A stretch of DNA of 64,000 nt from NCBI GenBank assembly GCA_016869735.1, contig VGDL01000001.1:1-64000 (forward strand), written 5' to 3'. Made by a program: the position numbers and the translations under genes. This stretch comes from Alphaproteobacteria bacterium (lineage in GTDB: Bacteria > Pseudomonadota > Alphaproteobacteria > Acetobacterales > Acetobacteraceae). The notes beneath the pieces are model-generated. The model was not told the DNA's origin, did no database searches, and was given only the letters and a program-made list of their open reading frames with translations. Each line of letters begins with the position of its first letter. The stretch's first letter is position 1. Below, piece after piece: positions 16,659-26,777 of this stretch.

Positions 16659-17345
16659 TCAAGCACCAATAATCCGCGCATTGCTAACAATGGCGCGCAT
16701 GCGGTCATTGCTGGTCGCACCTGCTTCCACAGCGGCAATGGCGCGGGCTTCGGCGGCACGCACGGCGGCGAGTTTTTCCAGCACCGCTTCCGCCTGATCC
16801 TGTGGCACCACCACCACACCATCCGCATCGCCGACTATAATATCGCCAGGGCGCACATGCTGCCCACCAAGGGTTACGGGCGCGCCCACCACCGCCGGGC
16901 CATTGGCAGCGGGTGAGGCCGGCATGATGCCGGCAGCAAAAAGCGGCAGGCGGGATGCGACAATGCCCTCGCGGTCCCGCGCCAAGCCATCCGTCACAAA
17001 GGCCGCCACCCCTTTGTTCTGCATCATGCCGGCCACTAGATCACCGATCACCGCAGTCGCAGTATAGGCGTCATTCGCGACCACAATCACATCACCCGCT
17101 TCGGCTTCCAGCAACGCGCCATAAACCCCAACAACATCGGCGGGATAGGCAAGCGCCGTGAGTGCCGGGCCAACAAAGACAGCATTATCCGCGTCCATCG
17201 GCTTGATCCGGTAATCAAGCGCGCCGCGCCCTTCCATGGCATCCACCAAATGGCTGGTCTGCGCGCCACGAAAGGCTTCAATCAGTGCCTTGTCAGGGCG
17301 GCGATGGCCGCGATGAATGGTGAGCAGCGGGGGATTGTCGAGCAT
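16659..17345 (-). CDS. RraA family protein (HMG aldolase / regulator-of-RNase-E-like fold)
   Basis: The start is set at the ATG at 17345 (MLDNPPLLTIHRG), 228 residues; the upstream extension to 17441 lacks family similarity. The RraA fold is seen in 'LVDAMEGRGALDYRIKPM' and the metal-binding region around 'FVTDGLARDREGI' (the G-x-D-G-x-x-R-D type). The C-terminal GDADGVVVVP is the usual strand. Family members include 4-hydroxy-4-methyl-2-oxoglutarate/oxaloacetate aldolases and RNase E inhibitor RraA; keeping the R-D metal motif favours aldolase activity. No aromatic-degradation neighbours are present to fix the substrate. Confidence 0.8.
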   Translation of the reverse strand: MLDNPPLLTIHRGHRRPDKALIEAFRGAQTSHLVDAMEGRGALDYRIKPMDADNAVFVGPALTALAYPADVVGVYGALLEAEAGDVIVVANDAYTATAVIGDLVAGMMQNKGVAAFVTDGLARDREGIVASRLPLFAAGIMPASPAANGPAVVGAPVTLGGQHVRPGDIIVGDADGVVVVPQDQAEAVLEKLAAVRAAEARAIAAVEAGATSNDRMRAIVSNARIIGA

Positions 17346-17403
17346 GGCGGCCTCCGGTTTGGTTTCCCGCCATGCTTGCCTTTCAAGGCAAGCTCGTAAA
17401 GCC

Positions 17404-18605
17404 TCAGCCGGCGCCGACCAATCCCAAGGCATGCTCCGCAATCATGGCTTCTTCATCCGTCGGGCGGATCAGGACGCGCACGGGATCGCCAGCGCGGCCG
17501 ATCTCTGGCCGATTGGCAGCATTGGCTTCGAGGTTAAGGTTGATGCCAAGAAAGCCAAGCCCGGCGCAGATGCGCGCGCGAACCCCATGGGCATTTTCGC
17601 CAATGCCGGCGGTGAAGATCAGTGCGTCAATGCCGCCGATGGAAGCAGCGAGAGCGCCGATTTCGCGGCGCACGCGAAAGGCGAAGTGATCCAAAGCGGC
17701 TTCGGCGGCTTCGGTCCCGGCGGCTTCAATGGCGCGCACATCCTGCGATACGCCGGACATGCCTTTCAGCCCGCTTTCATGATACAGCAGATGCGAGATG
17801 TCCTGCGATGTCATCTGCAAACTATCCAACATATGCAGCACCACGCCGGGGTCCAATTGGCCGCTGCGCGTGCCCATGGGAACGCCATCCAAGGCGGTGA
17901 AGCCCATGGTGGTGGCGCGGCTTTGCCCGCCTTCAATGGCGCAAAGCGAAGCGCCATTGCCAAGATGTGCCACCACCAGCCGCGTCTGGCCCAGCGCCGC
18001 ATCCTCGGCGGCCAAGCGGCGCGCGATGTATTCGTAAGACAAGCCATGAAAGCCGTAACGGAGGATGCCCTGATCAAAAAACCGTGGCGGCAGCGCGAAG
18101 GTCGCGGCGGCGTGGCTTTGCGTACGGTGAAACGCCGTATCGAAGCAGGCAATTTGGGGAACGCCCGGAAATGCCGCGCAGCCGCTTCAATGCCCGCCAG
18201 ATTATGCGGCTGATGCAAGGGTGCCAGAGGCACCAGCGCGCGGAGCTTTGCCATGATGGCATCGGTGATCGTGACCGGTGCGATCAAATCCCGCCCGCCA
18301 TGCACCACGCGATGGCCAATGGCGCGAATGGCCGCGCCATCCAACAGCGGTGTCAGCGCTTGCAGGATCACCCCCAAAGCACCTTCATGACCCTTGGGTG
18401 CTTCGGCTGTCGTGAAATGGCGTTCCGTCAGCACCACGCCCGCAGCATCGCGCAGGATGAAGCGCGGTGCCGCGCCAATGCCTTCCAACTGGCCATCATA
18501 GCGCTGCGTTAAACTGCTTTGCTGAACAGCAAAGACCGCGAATTTCAGTGATGAAGAGCCCGCATTCAGCACCAAAAGCGCGGCCTGCTTGCCTTCAGGC
18601 GACAT
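17404..18605 (-). pseudogene. ackA: Acetate kinase, split by a single-base frameshift
   Basis: Two overlapping ORFs together make one acetate kinase of about 400 residues. The N-terminal part (start ATG 18605, overlapping the fabI stop by 11 bases) has VLNAGSSSLKF, HRVVHGG and LAPLHQPHNLAGIEAAARHF. After this the original frame turns to nonsense, while another frame continues with FPGVPQIACFDTAFHRT, YGFHGLSYEY, VVAHLGNGASL, GTRSGQLDPG and FTAGIGENA. The break lies near 18165-18172; adding one base to a C run restores the frame. The enzyme converts acetyl phosphate and ADP to acetate and ATP. It is inactive as read, unless this is a sequencing error. Confidence 0.85.
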
Positions 18606-19404
18606 TGTGCAACCCCGCATCAACATAAATCGTATCACCCGTCATACCGGATGACGCGCCGCTGACCAGAAACGCCACCACGCGGCCGACTTCCGCAATA
18701 TCCACGAGCCGCTGCGCCGGTGCGCGTGCCTTGGCATCCGCAATCAATTCATCAAATTGTGCAATCCCGCTGGCCGCACGGGTGCGGAGCGGCCCGGGCG
18801 AGACCGCGAAAACCCTGATGCCGCTTGGCCCAAGTTCAGCCGCCGTATACCGGACCGAGGCTTCAAGTGCGGCCTTCACCGGCCCCATGATGTTGTAGTT
18901 CGCAACAACCTTATCGGCGCCGTAATAGCTCATGGTCACCAAAACGCCGCCGGGCGCCATGATCGGTTCCGCAAGCTTCGCCCTGCGCAAGAAGGACCAG
19001 CAGGAAACGCGCATCGCCTGGGCGAAGCCATCCGCCGAACAATCAATCACGCGGCCATGCAAATCGGCGCGCGGGGCGAAGGCGATGGAATGTATCACGA
19101 AATCAAGCTTGCCCCAGTCACGCGCCAGGCGTTCAAACACCGCTTCCATTTCGCCGGGCGCTTCGACATCCAGCTTCATAGAGATTTCAGCGCCAAGCTG
19201 TTCGGCCAAGGGGCGCACATGGGGTTCGGCCTTGTCATTCAGCCAGGTCACGGCAAGGTCTGCACCAAAGGCCCGCAGCTTGGCGGCGGCACCAAAGGCA
19301 ATGGAATCGGCATTGGCAATGCCCACCACCAAGCCGCGCTTGCCCTTCAGCATATCGCCGATGCGCTGATCAGGGTTCCAGATGGTGGGTAACGGGTCGG
19401 TCAT
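18595..19404 (-). CDS. fabI: Enoyl-[acyl-carrier-protein] reductase (NADH) FabI
   Basis: A 269-residue SDR-type enoyl-ACP reductase that catalyses the last step of fatty-acid elongation. Features: GIANADSIAFG cofactor segment near residues 28-38, HSIAFAPR, SYYGADK, the catalytic Y-x6-K (YNIMGPVK), SPGPLRTRAASGI substrate loop, and GMTGDTIYVDAG at the C-terminus. It is followed by the overlapping acetate kinase gene; fabI-ackA linkage is common in alphaproteobacteria, usually also with a phosphate acetyltransferase, which is not seen here. It may be one of two FabI isozymes. Confidence 0.93.
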   Translation of the reverse strand: MTDPLPTIWNPDQRIGDMLKGKRGLVVGIANADSIAFGAAAKLRAFGADLAVTWLNDKAEPHVRPLAEQLGAEISMKLDVEAPGEMEAVFERLARDWGKLDFVIHSIAFAPRADLHGRVIDCSADGFAQAMRVSCWSFLRRAKLAEPIMAPGGVLVTMSYYGADKVVANYNIMGPVKAALEASVRYTAAELGPSGIRVFAVSPGPLRTRAASGIAQFDELIADAKARAPAQRLVDIAEVGRVVAFLVSGASSGMTGDTIYVDAGLHNVA

Positions 19405-19484
19405 GCTGCCCTCCTGGTATCGCGCTGCCTGTTAGCATTGCCGCCGCGCGCTTTCTTGCGCCGGATCATGGCGGCGCCGTGATT

Positions 19485-20186
19485 TCAGCAAGGGACGAAG
19501 CGGATGCGATCTATCCGTGCATCCAGCCGCGCATTCGTGTCATCCACATCGGTGCCGATCATGATTTCAAGCACCGGCGGCACCGCCCGGCCTTTGAAGG
19601 CAGCGCGCCAATCCTGAGCGAGGTCAATCTTTTCGTCGAACCATTGCTGGCGCGGGGCGGTGGCTGGGCGCAGCACATAAACCTTGCCGAGCCCGGCCAC
19701 ATAGGGGCTGGCAAAGGGGCGCGGTTCCTGACCCGTGCCGCCCCAGACATAGGTAATCATGCTGCGCGGCAGGCGGTGATCCCCGGCCATGGCCTGGGCC
19801 AGGGTGAATTGCGCCTTTTGCAAGAAACTCGCATCCGGAGGCCAGCCATCAAAGCCGACCGTCAGCGCAATGGCGCGGTCATCCCCGCCCTTGCGGTCCA
19901 GTGGTGTGGGCGGCGGCCCCTGATCCACCCGCCAGCGCCAATAGAGACAGGCATCCGCCTGCGCTACGGGGCGCCAGACGAAACTCGCCTGGCCTTGGCC
20001 GATGATACGCAAGCTGCCGTCGGGCAGCGCTTCGAAGGTCGCGGGCTTGAGGCCGGACCAGCCGCCCTTCTGCCAACCTGCGGCGCGCAGCGGGTCCGGC
20101 GTCGGCAGGCGTTCCGCCGGCGCGCCGAGCAAAGGCGCGAGCAGCAGGACGCAAAGGGCGCGGGCAAGAGGCGGCATGGGCTGCAT
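19485..20186 (-). CDS. DUF3047 domain-containing exported protein
   Basis: A 233-residue protein with a signal peptide-like N-terminus (ALCVLLLAPLLGAPA). The body fits DUF3047: 'YWRWRVDQ', KGGDDRAIALTVGF and ITYVWGG in the centre, followed by an ending with IGTDVDDTNA and RIDRIRF. The family is periplasmic or surface-exposed with no known activity; its jelly-roll-like strand pattern suggests carbohydrate or lipid binding (inference). It stands alone on the minus strand between fabI and the lyase gene. An ATG three codons downstream could also be the start. Confidence 0.75.
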   Translation of the reverse strand: MQPMPPLARALCVLLLAPLLGAPAERLPTPDPLRAAGWQKGGWSGLKPATFEALPDGSLRIIGQGQASFVWRPVAQADACLYWRWRVDQGPPPTPLDRKGGDDRAIALTVGFDGWPPDASFLQKAQFTLAQAMAGDHRLPRSMITYVWGGTGQEPRPFASPYVAGLGKVYVLRPATAPRQQWFDEKIDLAQDWRAAFKGRAVPPVLEIMIGTDVDDTNARLDARIDRIRFVPC

Positions 20187-20230
20187 ATGGGGCAGCCCAG
20201 GCGAATGTTAAATATTGCGTCCCGCAAGCT

Positions 20231-21592
20231 TCAGGCGTGAAGCAAAACCCTTGCCCGCGCCACCAGACGATCCGTGAATGCCCCCGCGCTGCCAAGGTAA
20301 CTGCTGGGGTCGGTCATGGCTTCAACCGCCGCCTTATCCAGCCGCGCGGCGATGGCGGGAATGCGCGACAAGGCGGCGGCCAGTGTAATGCCCTCGGCAC
20401 GCACCGCATCGCAGGCGTCATTTACCTGATGATGCGCCTCTCCCCGGCCCAGAATGGGGGCAAGCCGCATCATCACGGCCTCACCCATGATCATGCCGTT
20501 GGTGGCTGCCATATTGGCGCGCATCCGCGGCGCATCCACTTCAAGCCCTTCGGCCAGAAAGCGCGCCTGAGCCACCGCGCCATGGGTCAGCAGAAAGGCT
20601 TGCGGCAGGGCAAGGGCTTCCGCCTGCCAGGGGCCGGTGCCGCGTTCCAGATCATGCGCCATGGCAGAGAGCATTTGCGGCACCAGCGCATGAACGCCGC
20701 GCGCTTGCGCCAGGATATATTCGCACGCGATCGGGTTGCGCTTTTGCGGCATGGTGGAAGACCCGCCGCGCTTTGGCACATGCGGTTCGGCCACTTCGGC
20801 CAATTCCGTTTGCATCAGCAGCATCACATCCGTGCCGATCTTGGCAAGGCTGCCGCAAAGCACGCCAAGCCAGCAGGCCACTTCCGCCACGCCATCGCGC
20901 GCCACATGCCAGGGGATATCCGCTTCGATCAGGTCAAGTTCGCGCGCCAATTCCCGCGCCACCGGCAGGCCCTGATCACCAAGTGATGCCAGCGTGCCGG
21001 ACGCACCACCAAAGCCAAGGCGAAGCACGCGCGGCCGCAATTGTTCAAGCCGTTCCAACGCCGTGATCAGTGGATTGACCCAAACCGCCACCTTACAGCC
21101 GAAGGTCACCGGCAAGGCGTGTTGCAAATGCGTCCGCCCAGCCATCACCGTTCCGCGATGCTGTGCCGCGAGCGCCGCAAACCCCGCAATAGTCGCGCGC
21201 AAATCCGCTTCAATCAGCGCGAGGCCATCGCGGATTTGCAGCACCAGCGCGCTATCCATGATGTCTTGCGTGGTCGCCCCCCAATGGGTCCAGCGCCCGG
21301 CATCGTCCCCGGCCAATTTGGAAAGCTGATTGACCAGGCCAACCACCGGATAGCCCGTATTGCGCGTGGCTGCGGCAAGCGCGGCGCGGTCCAGCGCCTC
21401 GGCCTGAGCAACGCGGGTAATGGTGGCGGCTGCTTCCGCCGGGATGATCTCAAGCCTGGCCTGTGCGCGCGCAAGGGCGGCTTCCACATCCAGCATTTTT
21501 TGCAAATAGGCGTCTTCGCCAAAGGCGGCGCGCATGACATCGGTGCCATAAAGCGCGCCGAGCACGGCGCCGTCAGCGGGGTTCACGGGCAT
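20231..21592 (-). CDS. Fumarase/aspartase-superfamily lyase (3-carboxy-cis,cis-muconate cycloisomerase / adenylosuccinate lyase type)
   Basis: The start is set at the ATG at 21592 (MPVNPADGAVLG), giving 453 residues; the longer ORF adds an unrelated Arg-rich lead. The superfamily signature GSSTMPQKRNP lies near residue 283, with the active-site TGYPVV, HWGATTQDIMDS and GRTHLQHALPVTFG motifs. The sequence is closer to PcaB/cycloisomerase-type members than to housekeeping PurB, but no protocatechuate genes are nearby, so the substrate is not certain. These enzymes are cytosolic homotetramers. Confidence 0.8.
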   Translation of the reverse strand: MPVNPADGAVLGALYGTDVMRAAFGEDAYLQKMLDVEAALARAQARLEIIPAEAAATITRVAQAEALDRAALAAATRNTGYPVVGLVNQLSKLAGDDAGRWTHWGATTQDIMDSALVLQIRDGLALIEADLRATIAGFAALAAQHRGTVMAGRTHLQHALPVTFGCKVAVWVNPLITALERLEQLRPRVLRLGFGGASGTLASLGDQGLPVARELARELDLIEADIPWHVARDGVAEVACWLGVLCGSLAKIGTDVMLLMQTELAEVAEPHVPKRGGSSTMPQKRNPIACEYILAQARGVHALVPQMLSAMAHDLERGTGPWQAEALALPQAFLLTHGAVAQARFLAEGLEVDAPRMRANMAATNGMIMGEAVMMRLAPILGRGEAHHQVNDACDAVRAEGITLAAALSRIPAIAARLDKAAVEAMTDPSSYLGSAGAFTDRLVARARVLLHA

Positions 21593-21644
21593 GGTCAACT
21601 CCCCAAACCCGGCGCCGCGCGCCGGGCGGCAAGGCTTGTGGGTT

Positions 21645-22136
21645 TTACGCCGCTTCGGGCGCCGGTGCTGGCTTGGCGGGGGTAACCACCTCCGCGCCGC
21701 TTTCATTCAAATCGGGCGTGATGGTTTGCGCTTCGCCGCGATATTCCGGCTGATCGCCGCCTTCACCGCCATTCGGCCCTTCTTGGCCTTCCTGACCGTC
21801 CTGCGGCTGGTAGCGGCGCTGCTGATATTGCTGATGCTGCATCGCGGCCTGGTTCATGGCGTTAAGGATGCGGAAGTAATGCTCCGCATGCTGGAAATAG
21901 CCTTCCGCCATCACGCGATCCCCGCCGCTGGTCGCATCGCGCCCAAGCTGGAGGTATTTTTCGAAAAGCTGTTGCGCCGTGCCGCGCAGCCGCAAATCCG
22001 GCCCGTTCGAATCAAAAACGTGGTTGCGATTGAGCGGCTGGCCGCCACCCTGGCCGCCACCCCCGCCACTATGGCGGAACTGGCCGCCCCCACCATGACG
22101 GTGACCGCCCCGGCCGCGCATGCGCTTCATGTTCAT
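21645..22136 (-). CDS. DUF4167 domain-containing protein
   Basis: A 163-residue protein starting MNMKRMRGRGG with a basic Gly/His-rich N-terminus. The conserved DUF4167 core (about residues 35-95) contains GPDLRLRGTAQQLFEKYLQLGRDA and 'MAEGYFQHAEHYFRILNAM'. A Gln-rich and acidic disordered tail follows. The family is alphaproteobacterial and nearly always sits next to prmC and prfA, as here. Its function is unknown; the basic, RNA-binding-like N-terminus hints at a link with translation (inference). Confidence 0.88.
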   Translation of the reverse strand: MNMKRMRGRGGHRHGGGGQFRHSGGGGGQGGGQPLNRNHVFDSNGPDLRLRGTAQQLFEKYLQLGRDATSGGDRVMAEGYFQHAEHYFRILNAMNQAAMQHQQYQQRRYQPQDGQEGQEGPNGGEGGDQPEYRGEAQTITPDLNESGAEVVTPAKPAPAPEAA

Positions 22137-22355
22137 CTGTATTGCGTTTCGCTATTCCGCATTCGGCATTTCCGGGGCGCAGCGGGCCAAGGCCCTGGGA
22201 TACGTCCTGAATTCCGAGTCTGTTGCATCCAAACGGTGCCGAAAGGACCGGGCAAATACCCATAAGGCTTTTCGGGATCAGGGAGGGGAATCGAACTTCC
22301 TCGCCTCACCGCAAAGGACTTGTAGCGCCTCAGCCCCGCCGCGCCAAGGGCAAAA

Positions 22356-23231
22356 TCACGCGCCGCGCAGCACAAGGGCGCGTGGCACCCCACCCAGATC
22401 GGCTGAGCAGGCTTCGGGCGTCAGGCCGGCTGCCCTGCCCAGGGCTTCCACTGCCGCCTGCTGGCCGGCCCCCAATTCCAGCACCGCTATGCCCTGAGGC
22501 GCCAAAAGCCGCGGCAGATCGGCAATGATGCGCCGATAGGCTGCCAAGCCATCCGCCCCGCCATCAAGCGCCGAGGCCGGTTCATGCCGCGCCACTTCCG
22601 GCATCAGCCCAGGGATGGCTGCGCTTTCGATATAGGGCGGGTTGCAGAGGATCAGGTCAAACCGCCCGGCGAGTGCCGCCGCCCAATCGCCAGCCAGGAA
22701 GTGCGCCCTTGCTGCCAACCCCAGTCGCGCCGCATTGCGCGCCGCTAGAGCCGCCGCTGCGGGTTTGAGGTCAATGCCAATCCCGTTTGCGTCCGGAAAT
22801 TCACTCAGCACCGCCAGCAGCAAGGCCCCGGTCCCGGTGCCAAGGTCCAGCACGCGCAGCGCCGCGCCCTTATCCGGGCAGGCTGCCAGCGCTGCCTCCA
22901 CGAGCGTTTCGCTATCGGCGCGCGGGATCAGCGTGGCGGGGGAGACTTCCAGATCGAGCGTCCAGAAACCAACGCGCCCGGTCAGATAGGCGAACGGTTC
23001 ATGCGCGACACGCCGCGCGAGCAAGGCAGCGAAATGCTGCGCCTTGTCTGCCGGCACCGCCGCGCGCGGATCGCGGAGCAGCGCTTCTTCGGACGTGTCT
23101 AACACATGCGCCAGCAGCCGGCGCGCTTCCAGGCGTGGTGCTTCAATCGCCGCGCCGCGCAGCCTTTGCCCGGCCTGACAGAGAAAAAAGCCAATCGTGC
23201 CGGCAGGATCGGCGCAGGGCGCTTCCTTCAC
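22356..23231 (-). CDS. prmC: Peptide chain release factor N5-glutamine methyltransferase PrmC
   Basis: A 291-residue SAM-dependent methyltransferase that methylates the Gln of the GGQ motif of release factors. An N-terminal helical domain ends at [28 protein letters not shown] follows, then SAM motif [13 protein letters not shown] near residue 125, and the catalytic NPPY ([11 protein letters not shown]). It overlaps the start of prfA's stop region by 4 bases; its substrate RF1 is encoded directly upstream in the same operon. The 219-base gap to the DUF4167 gene has no clear feature. Confidence 0.95.
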   Translation of the reverse strand: MKEAPCADPAGTIGFFLCQAGQRLRGAAIEAPRLEARRLLAHVLDTSEEALLRDPRAAVPADKAQHFAALLARRVAHEPFAYLTGRVGFWTLDLEVSPATLIPRADSETLVEAALAACPDKGAALRVLDLGTGTGALLLAVLSEFPDANGIGIDLKPAAAALAARNAARLGLAARAHFLAGDWAAALAGRFDLILCNPPYIESAAIPGLMPEVARHEPASALDGGADGLAAYRRIIADLPRLLAPQGIAVLELGAGQQAAVEALGRAAGLTPEACSADLGGVPRALVLRGA

Positions 23232-24283
23232 GCCGCTTCCGCCGCGAGCCGCGCCGCCTGATCTTCGGCTATCAGCGCATCAAAGACATCATCGAAATCA
23301 CCCAGCATCACGCGGTCAATCTTATGCAGCGTGAGGCCGATGCGGTGATCCGTAACGCGGCCTTGCGGGAAATTATAGGTGCGGATGCGTTCAGAACGAT
23401 CACCGGTGCCGACCTGGCTCCGCCGATCCGCAGCACGCGCCTGATCAACGGCATTGCGCTGCTGTTCATAAAGCCTAGCGCGCAATATCTTCATCGCCTT
23501 GGCGCGGTTCTTGTGCTGGCTTTTTTCTTCCTGCATCGCGACCACAATGCCGCTTGGCATGTGGGTGATGCGCACGGCGCTATCGGTCTTGTTCACATGC
23601 TGCCCACCGGCACCCGAAGCGCGATAGGTATCAATGCGCAAATCCTTGTCTTCAATCTGCACATCCACTTCTTCCGCTTCCGGCAGCACCGCGACGGTCA
23701 CGGTGGAAGTATGAATGCGCCCCTGTGTTTCCGTGGTGGGCACACGCTGGACGCGATGCACACCGCTTTCGTATTTGAGCCGCGCGAAAACTCCGCGCCC
23801 GGCGACCTCAGCCGTCGCGCCCTTGATGCCGCCCAATTCATTTTCGTCGTAATCCAGCACTTCAAAACGCCAGCCGCGCCCTTCCGAATAGCGCTGATAG
23901 GCGCGGAACAGTTCGGCGGCGAAAAGCCCGGCCTCATCCCCGCCCGCCGCCGGCCGGATTTCCAGAATGGCACTGCGTTCATCCGCCGCATCGAGGGGCA
24001 GCAGCATGATGCGGATTTCATGTTCCAGCGCGGGCACGCGTTCCTTTTGCGAGAGCCATTCGGCTTCTGCCAATTCGTGCATTTCGGGATCGGCCAGCAT
24101 GGCCTGGGCTTCATCGCGCGCTCGTTCAGCCGCGCGATATTCAGCGTATTTTTCAACGAGCGGCTCAAGCTCTGCTAATTCCTTGCTGAGCGCACCAATA
24201 TCCGCCCCCGGCGCGGTGGAGAGCATATGGCGCAGCTCCTCCGCACGGGACAGCAGCCGATCAAGGCGGGATGGCAGGCTCAT
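23228..24283 (-). CDS. prfA: Peptide chain release factor 1
   Basis: A 351-residue class I release factor reading UAA and UAG. It has the N-terminal helical domain, then [31 protein letters not shown], and the GGQ loop ([23 protein letters not shown]) near residue 230, which triggers peptide release. The length is normal. It overlaps hisS and prmC by 4 bases. The adjacent prmC product methylates the GGQ glutamine. Confidence 0.97.
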   Translation of the reverse strand: MSLPSRLDRLLSRAEELRHMLSTAPGADIGALSKELAELEPLVEKYAEYRAAERARDEAQAMLADPEMHELAEAEWLSQKERVPALEHEIRIMLLPLDAADERSAILEIRPAAGGDEAGLFAAELFRAYQRYSEGRGWRFEVLDYDENELGGIKGATAEVAGRGVFARLKYESGVHRVQRVPTTETQGRIHTSTVTVAVLPEAEEVDVQIEDKDLRIDTYRASGAGGQHVNKTDSAVRITHMPSGIVVAMQEEKSQHKNRAKAMKILRARLYEQQRNAVDQARAADRRSQVGTGDRSERIRTYNFPQGRVTDHRIGLTLHKIDRVMLGDFDDVFDALIAEDQAARLAAEAA

Positions 24284-25521
24284 TTCAGCCGGGCGGGGAT
24301 ATCCGCGAGTGCCACGCTTTCCTGCGTGCCGGCATCCAAATCGCGCAATTGCGCGACACCGGCGGCGATTTCGGCCTCGCCCAAAATGACGGCGGCGCGG
24401 GCATTGATGCGATTGGCGCGTTCCATCCGCCGCTTCAGATTGCCGCGATAGGCAATCTCGGCCGCGATGCCGGCGCGGTGCAAGGCACCCAGCATATCAA
24501 GCGCGGGGCCTTCCGCTTCATCGCCAACCGGGATCACCGCCACCGGACGCGGCGCCGCGGGACTTTGCGGCAGCAGCATCGCCAGCCGTTCAATGCCCGC
24601 CGCCCAGCCGACGGAAGGTGTCGGCGGCCCGCCCATTTCCTCAACGAGCCCGTTGTAGCGCCCACCCGCCATCACAGTGCCCTGCGCGCCGAGCCTTTCG
24701 GTCACGAATTCAAAGGCGGTGTGGCTGTAGTAATCGAGGCCCCGCACAATGCGCGGGTTTTCGCGGAAGGGGACGCCAAAGCGCGTCAGGTGTTTCTTCA
24801 CGGTGCTGTAGAACGCTGCCGCTTCGGCGGTGAGATGGTCACCAATCAGCGGTGCGCCGGCGACAATGGCGCAATCCGTCTCATCCTTGGAATCCAGGAT
24901 ACGCAAAGGGTTTTTTTCAAGGCGCACGCGGCTGTCATGGCTCAGCGCATCGCGATGGGCGGTAAAATAGGCAACCAGCGCGGCGCGATAGGCATCGCGC
25001 GATGGCGCATCGCCCAGCGTATTGATTTCCAGCACCGTGCCTTCGGCGATGCCGAGTTCCTGCTGGATATGCCAGCCGCAGGCAATCACCTCAGCATCGG
25101 CCAGCGGTTCTGCCGCGCCCAGGATTTCAATGCCGATCTGGTGGAATTGCCGATAGCGCCCCTTTTGCGGGCGTTCATAGCGAAACATCGGCCCTGCATA
25201 GAAAACCTTGCGCGGCAGGTTGGATTGCGTGAGGCCGTTCGAAACCAGCGCGCGACACACACCCGCCGTCATTTCCGGGCGCAAAGTCAGGCTTTCCCCA
25301 CCGCGATCGGTGAAGCTGTACATTTCCTTGGAGACAACGTCGGAGGTATCGCCAAGCCCGCGGGCAAAGACGCGCGTGTCCTCAAAAATGGGCGTCGCCC
25401 ATTCCTCAAAACCGTAAAGGGCGGAGATGCGCCGCGCGACTTCGGCCACCGCATGGTGGCGGCGGAATTCCTCACCGATCAGGTCACGGGTGCCACGGGC
25501 GGGCTGCAATTGGCTGGACAT
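24280..25521 (-). CDS. hisS: Histidyl-tRNA synthetase
   Basis: The start is set to the ATG at 25521 ([14 protein letters not shown]), 413 residues; the 12 upstream residues are not conserved. Class II motifs are visible: [14 protein letters not shown], motif 2 [16 protein letters not shown], the His-specific [12 protein letters not shown] and [14 protein letters not shown], and motif 3 near [12 protein letters not shown]. The C-terminal anticodon-binding domain is complete. It charges tRNA-His in the cytosol. The stop overlaps the prfA start by 4 bases. Confidence 0.96.
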   Translation of the reverse strand: MSSQLQPARGTRDLIGEEFRRHHAVAEVARRISALYGFEEWATPIFEDTRVFARGLGDTSDVVSKEMYSFTDRGGESLTLRPEMTAGVCRALVSNGLTQSNLPRKVFYAGPMFRYERPQKGRYRQFHQIGIEILGAAEPLADAEVIACGWHIQQELGIAEGTVLEINTLGDAPSRDAYRAALVAYFTAHRDALSHDSRVRLEKNPLRILDSKDETDCAIVAGAPLIGDHLTAEAAAFYSTVKKHLTRFGVPFRENPRIVRGLDYYSHTAFEFVTERLGAQGTVMAGGRYNGLVEEMGGPPTPSVGWAAGIERLAMLLPQSPAAPRPVAVIPVGDEAEGPALDMLGALHRAGIAAEIAYRGNLKRRMERANRINARAAVILGEAEIAAGVAQLRDLDAGTQESVALADIPARLK

Positions 25522-25572
25522 GACTAGCCTGTATCGCCGGGCGGGCGCCCGGGGCAAGGGGTAAGGCGCGGC

Positions 25573-26703
25573 TTATTCCGCCGCGCGTGCTGCGTCTTCC
25601 GCCGCCTTCGCCGTCCGAAGCTGGGCGGCCTTGGCTTCTACAAGGCCCACAATGTGATCCACCATTTCCTCGGTCCGGATCGTGTGGTCGGTCTTGCCGG
25701 CGCTATAGACCATATGTGTGCCAGCGCCGCCGCCGGTCAGGCCGATATCGGTCATCAGCGCCTCACCGGGGCCATTCACCACGCAGCCGATGATGGAAAG
25801 GCTGATCGGCTCAACAATATGCGAAAGTCGCTCCTCCAGCTTTTCCACCGTGCGGATCACATCAAAGCCCTGGCGCGCGCAGCTGGGGCAGGAAATCACC
25901 TTCACCCCGCGATGGCGGAGATGCAGCGATTTCAGCAATTCCCAGCCGACCGAAACCTCTTCCTCCGGTTCGGCAGACAAAGAAACGCGCAAGGTATCGC
26001 CAATGCCGGCCCACAGCAGGGACCCAAGGCCGATGGCGGATTTCACCGTGCCGGTGCGCTTGCCGCCCGCTTCCGTGATGCCAATATGCAAGGGATGATC
26101 GCAGGCTTCGGCCAATTGCTGATAGGCGGCGACGGCCAGAAACACGTCCGATGCCTTTACGCTGATCTTGAATTCGTGGAAATCTTCTTGCAGCAGATGA
26201 TCCGCATGCCATAGCGCGCTTTCCACCAAAGCTTCCGGATTGGGTTCGCCGTATTTTTCCAGCAAATGCTTCTCAAGGCTGCCGGCATTCACGCCGATGC
26301 GGATGGAACAGCCGTGATCGCGCGCCGCCTTGATCACTTCCTTCACGCGTTCCTTGGACCCGATATTGCCTGGATTGATCCTGAGGCACGCCGCACCCGC
26401 CTGCGCGGCTTCAATCGCGCGGCGGTAATGGAAATGGATATCGGCCACGATCGGCACATTCACTTCGCGGACAATCTCAGCCAAGGCCGCCGTTGCTTCC
26501 TCGGTCGGGCAGGACACGCGCACAATATCAACCCCGGCCAATTCGCTGCGGCGGATTTGCGCAATCGTCGCCGCCGCGTCTTCGGTCGGCGTATTGGTCA
26601 TGGTCTGGACGGAGATCGGCGAACCGCCCCCCACCGGCACGCGCCCGACATGGATCAGGCGGGATTTGCGGCGCTCGATCTTCTGGTAGGGACGATAGGA
26701 CAT
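25573..26703 (-). CDS. ispG: 4-hydroxy-3-methylbut-2-en-1-yl diphosphate synthase IspG
   Basis: A 376-residue enzyme of the non-mevalonate isoprenoid pathway that reduces the cyclic diphosphate MEcPP. The TIM-barrel part carries [24 protein letters not shown] and RINPGNIG. The Fe-S part has CPSCARQGF near residue 273 and [10 protein letters not shown] near 310, providing the three cysteine ligands. The length and N-terminus are normal. It lies 51 bases upstream of hisS and 74 bases downstream of the rodZ-like gene, in the conserved alphaproteobacterial order. Confidence 0.96.
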   Translation of the reverse strand: MSYRPYQKIERRKSRLIHVGRVPVGGGSPISVQTMTNTPTEDAAATIAQIRRSELAGVDIVRVSCPTEEATAALAEIVREVNVPIVADIHFHYRRAIEAAQAGAACLRINPGNIGSKERVKEVIKAARDHGCSIRIGVNAGSLEKHLLEKYGEPNPEALVESALWHADHLLQEDFHEFKISVKASDVFLAVAAYQQLAEACDHPLHIGITEAGGKRTGTVKSAIGLGSLLWAGIGDTLRVSLSAEPEEEVSVGWELLKSLHLRHRGVKVISCPSCARQGFDVIRTVEKLEERLSHIVEPISLSIIGCVVNGPGEALMTDIGLTGGGAGTHMVYSAGKTDHTIRTEEMVDHIVGLVEAKAAQLRTAKAAEDAARAAE

Positions 26704-26777
26704 AAGGCGGACCCCAAGCGTGGTTTTGTCCCGCGATTATGCCGGGGCTTTCGCCGCGCCGAAAGCCTTGAAACGCG

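Noticed and set aside
22268-22345. tRNA-like stretch on the minus strand with GTTCGATTC and a CCCTCCC end between prmC and DUF4167
   Set aside because: The T-arm stem would have at least two mismatches, no matching 5' acceptor strand or proper anticodon arm can be built, and no CCA is present. Possibly a relic, but not supportable as a tRNA.
22787-24178. 463-residue plus-strand ORF opposite prfA/prmC
   Set aside because: It is antisense to two clearly recognised genes and has no recognisable domain.
24271-25527. 418-residue plus-strand ORF opposite hisS
   Set aside because: It is a shadow of hisS, which shows all class II synthetase motifs.
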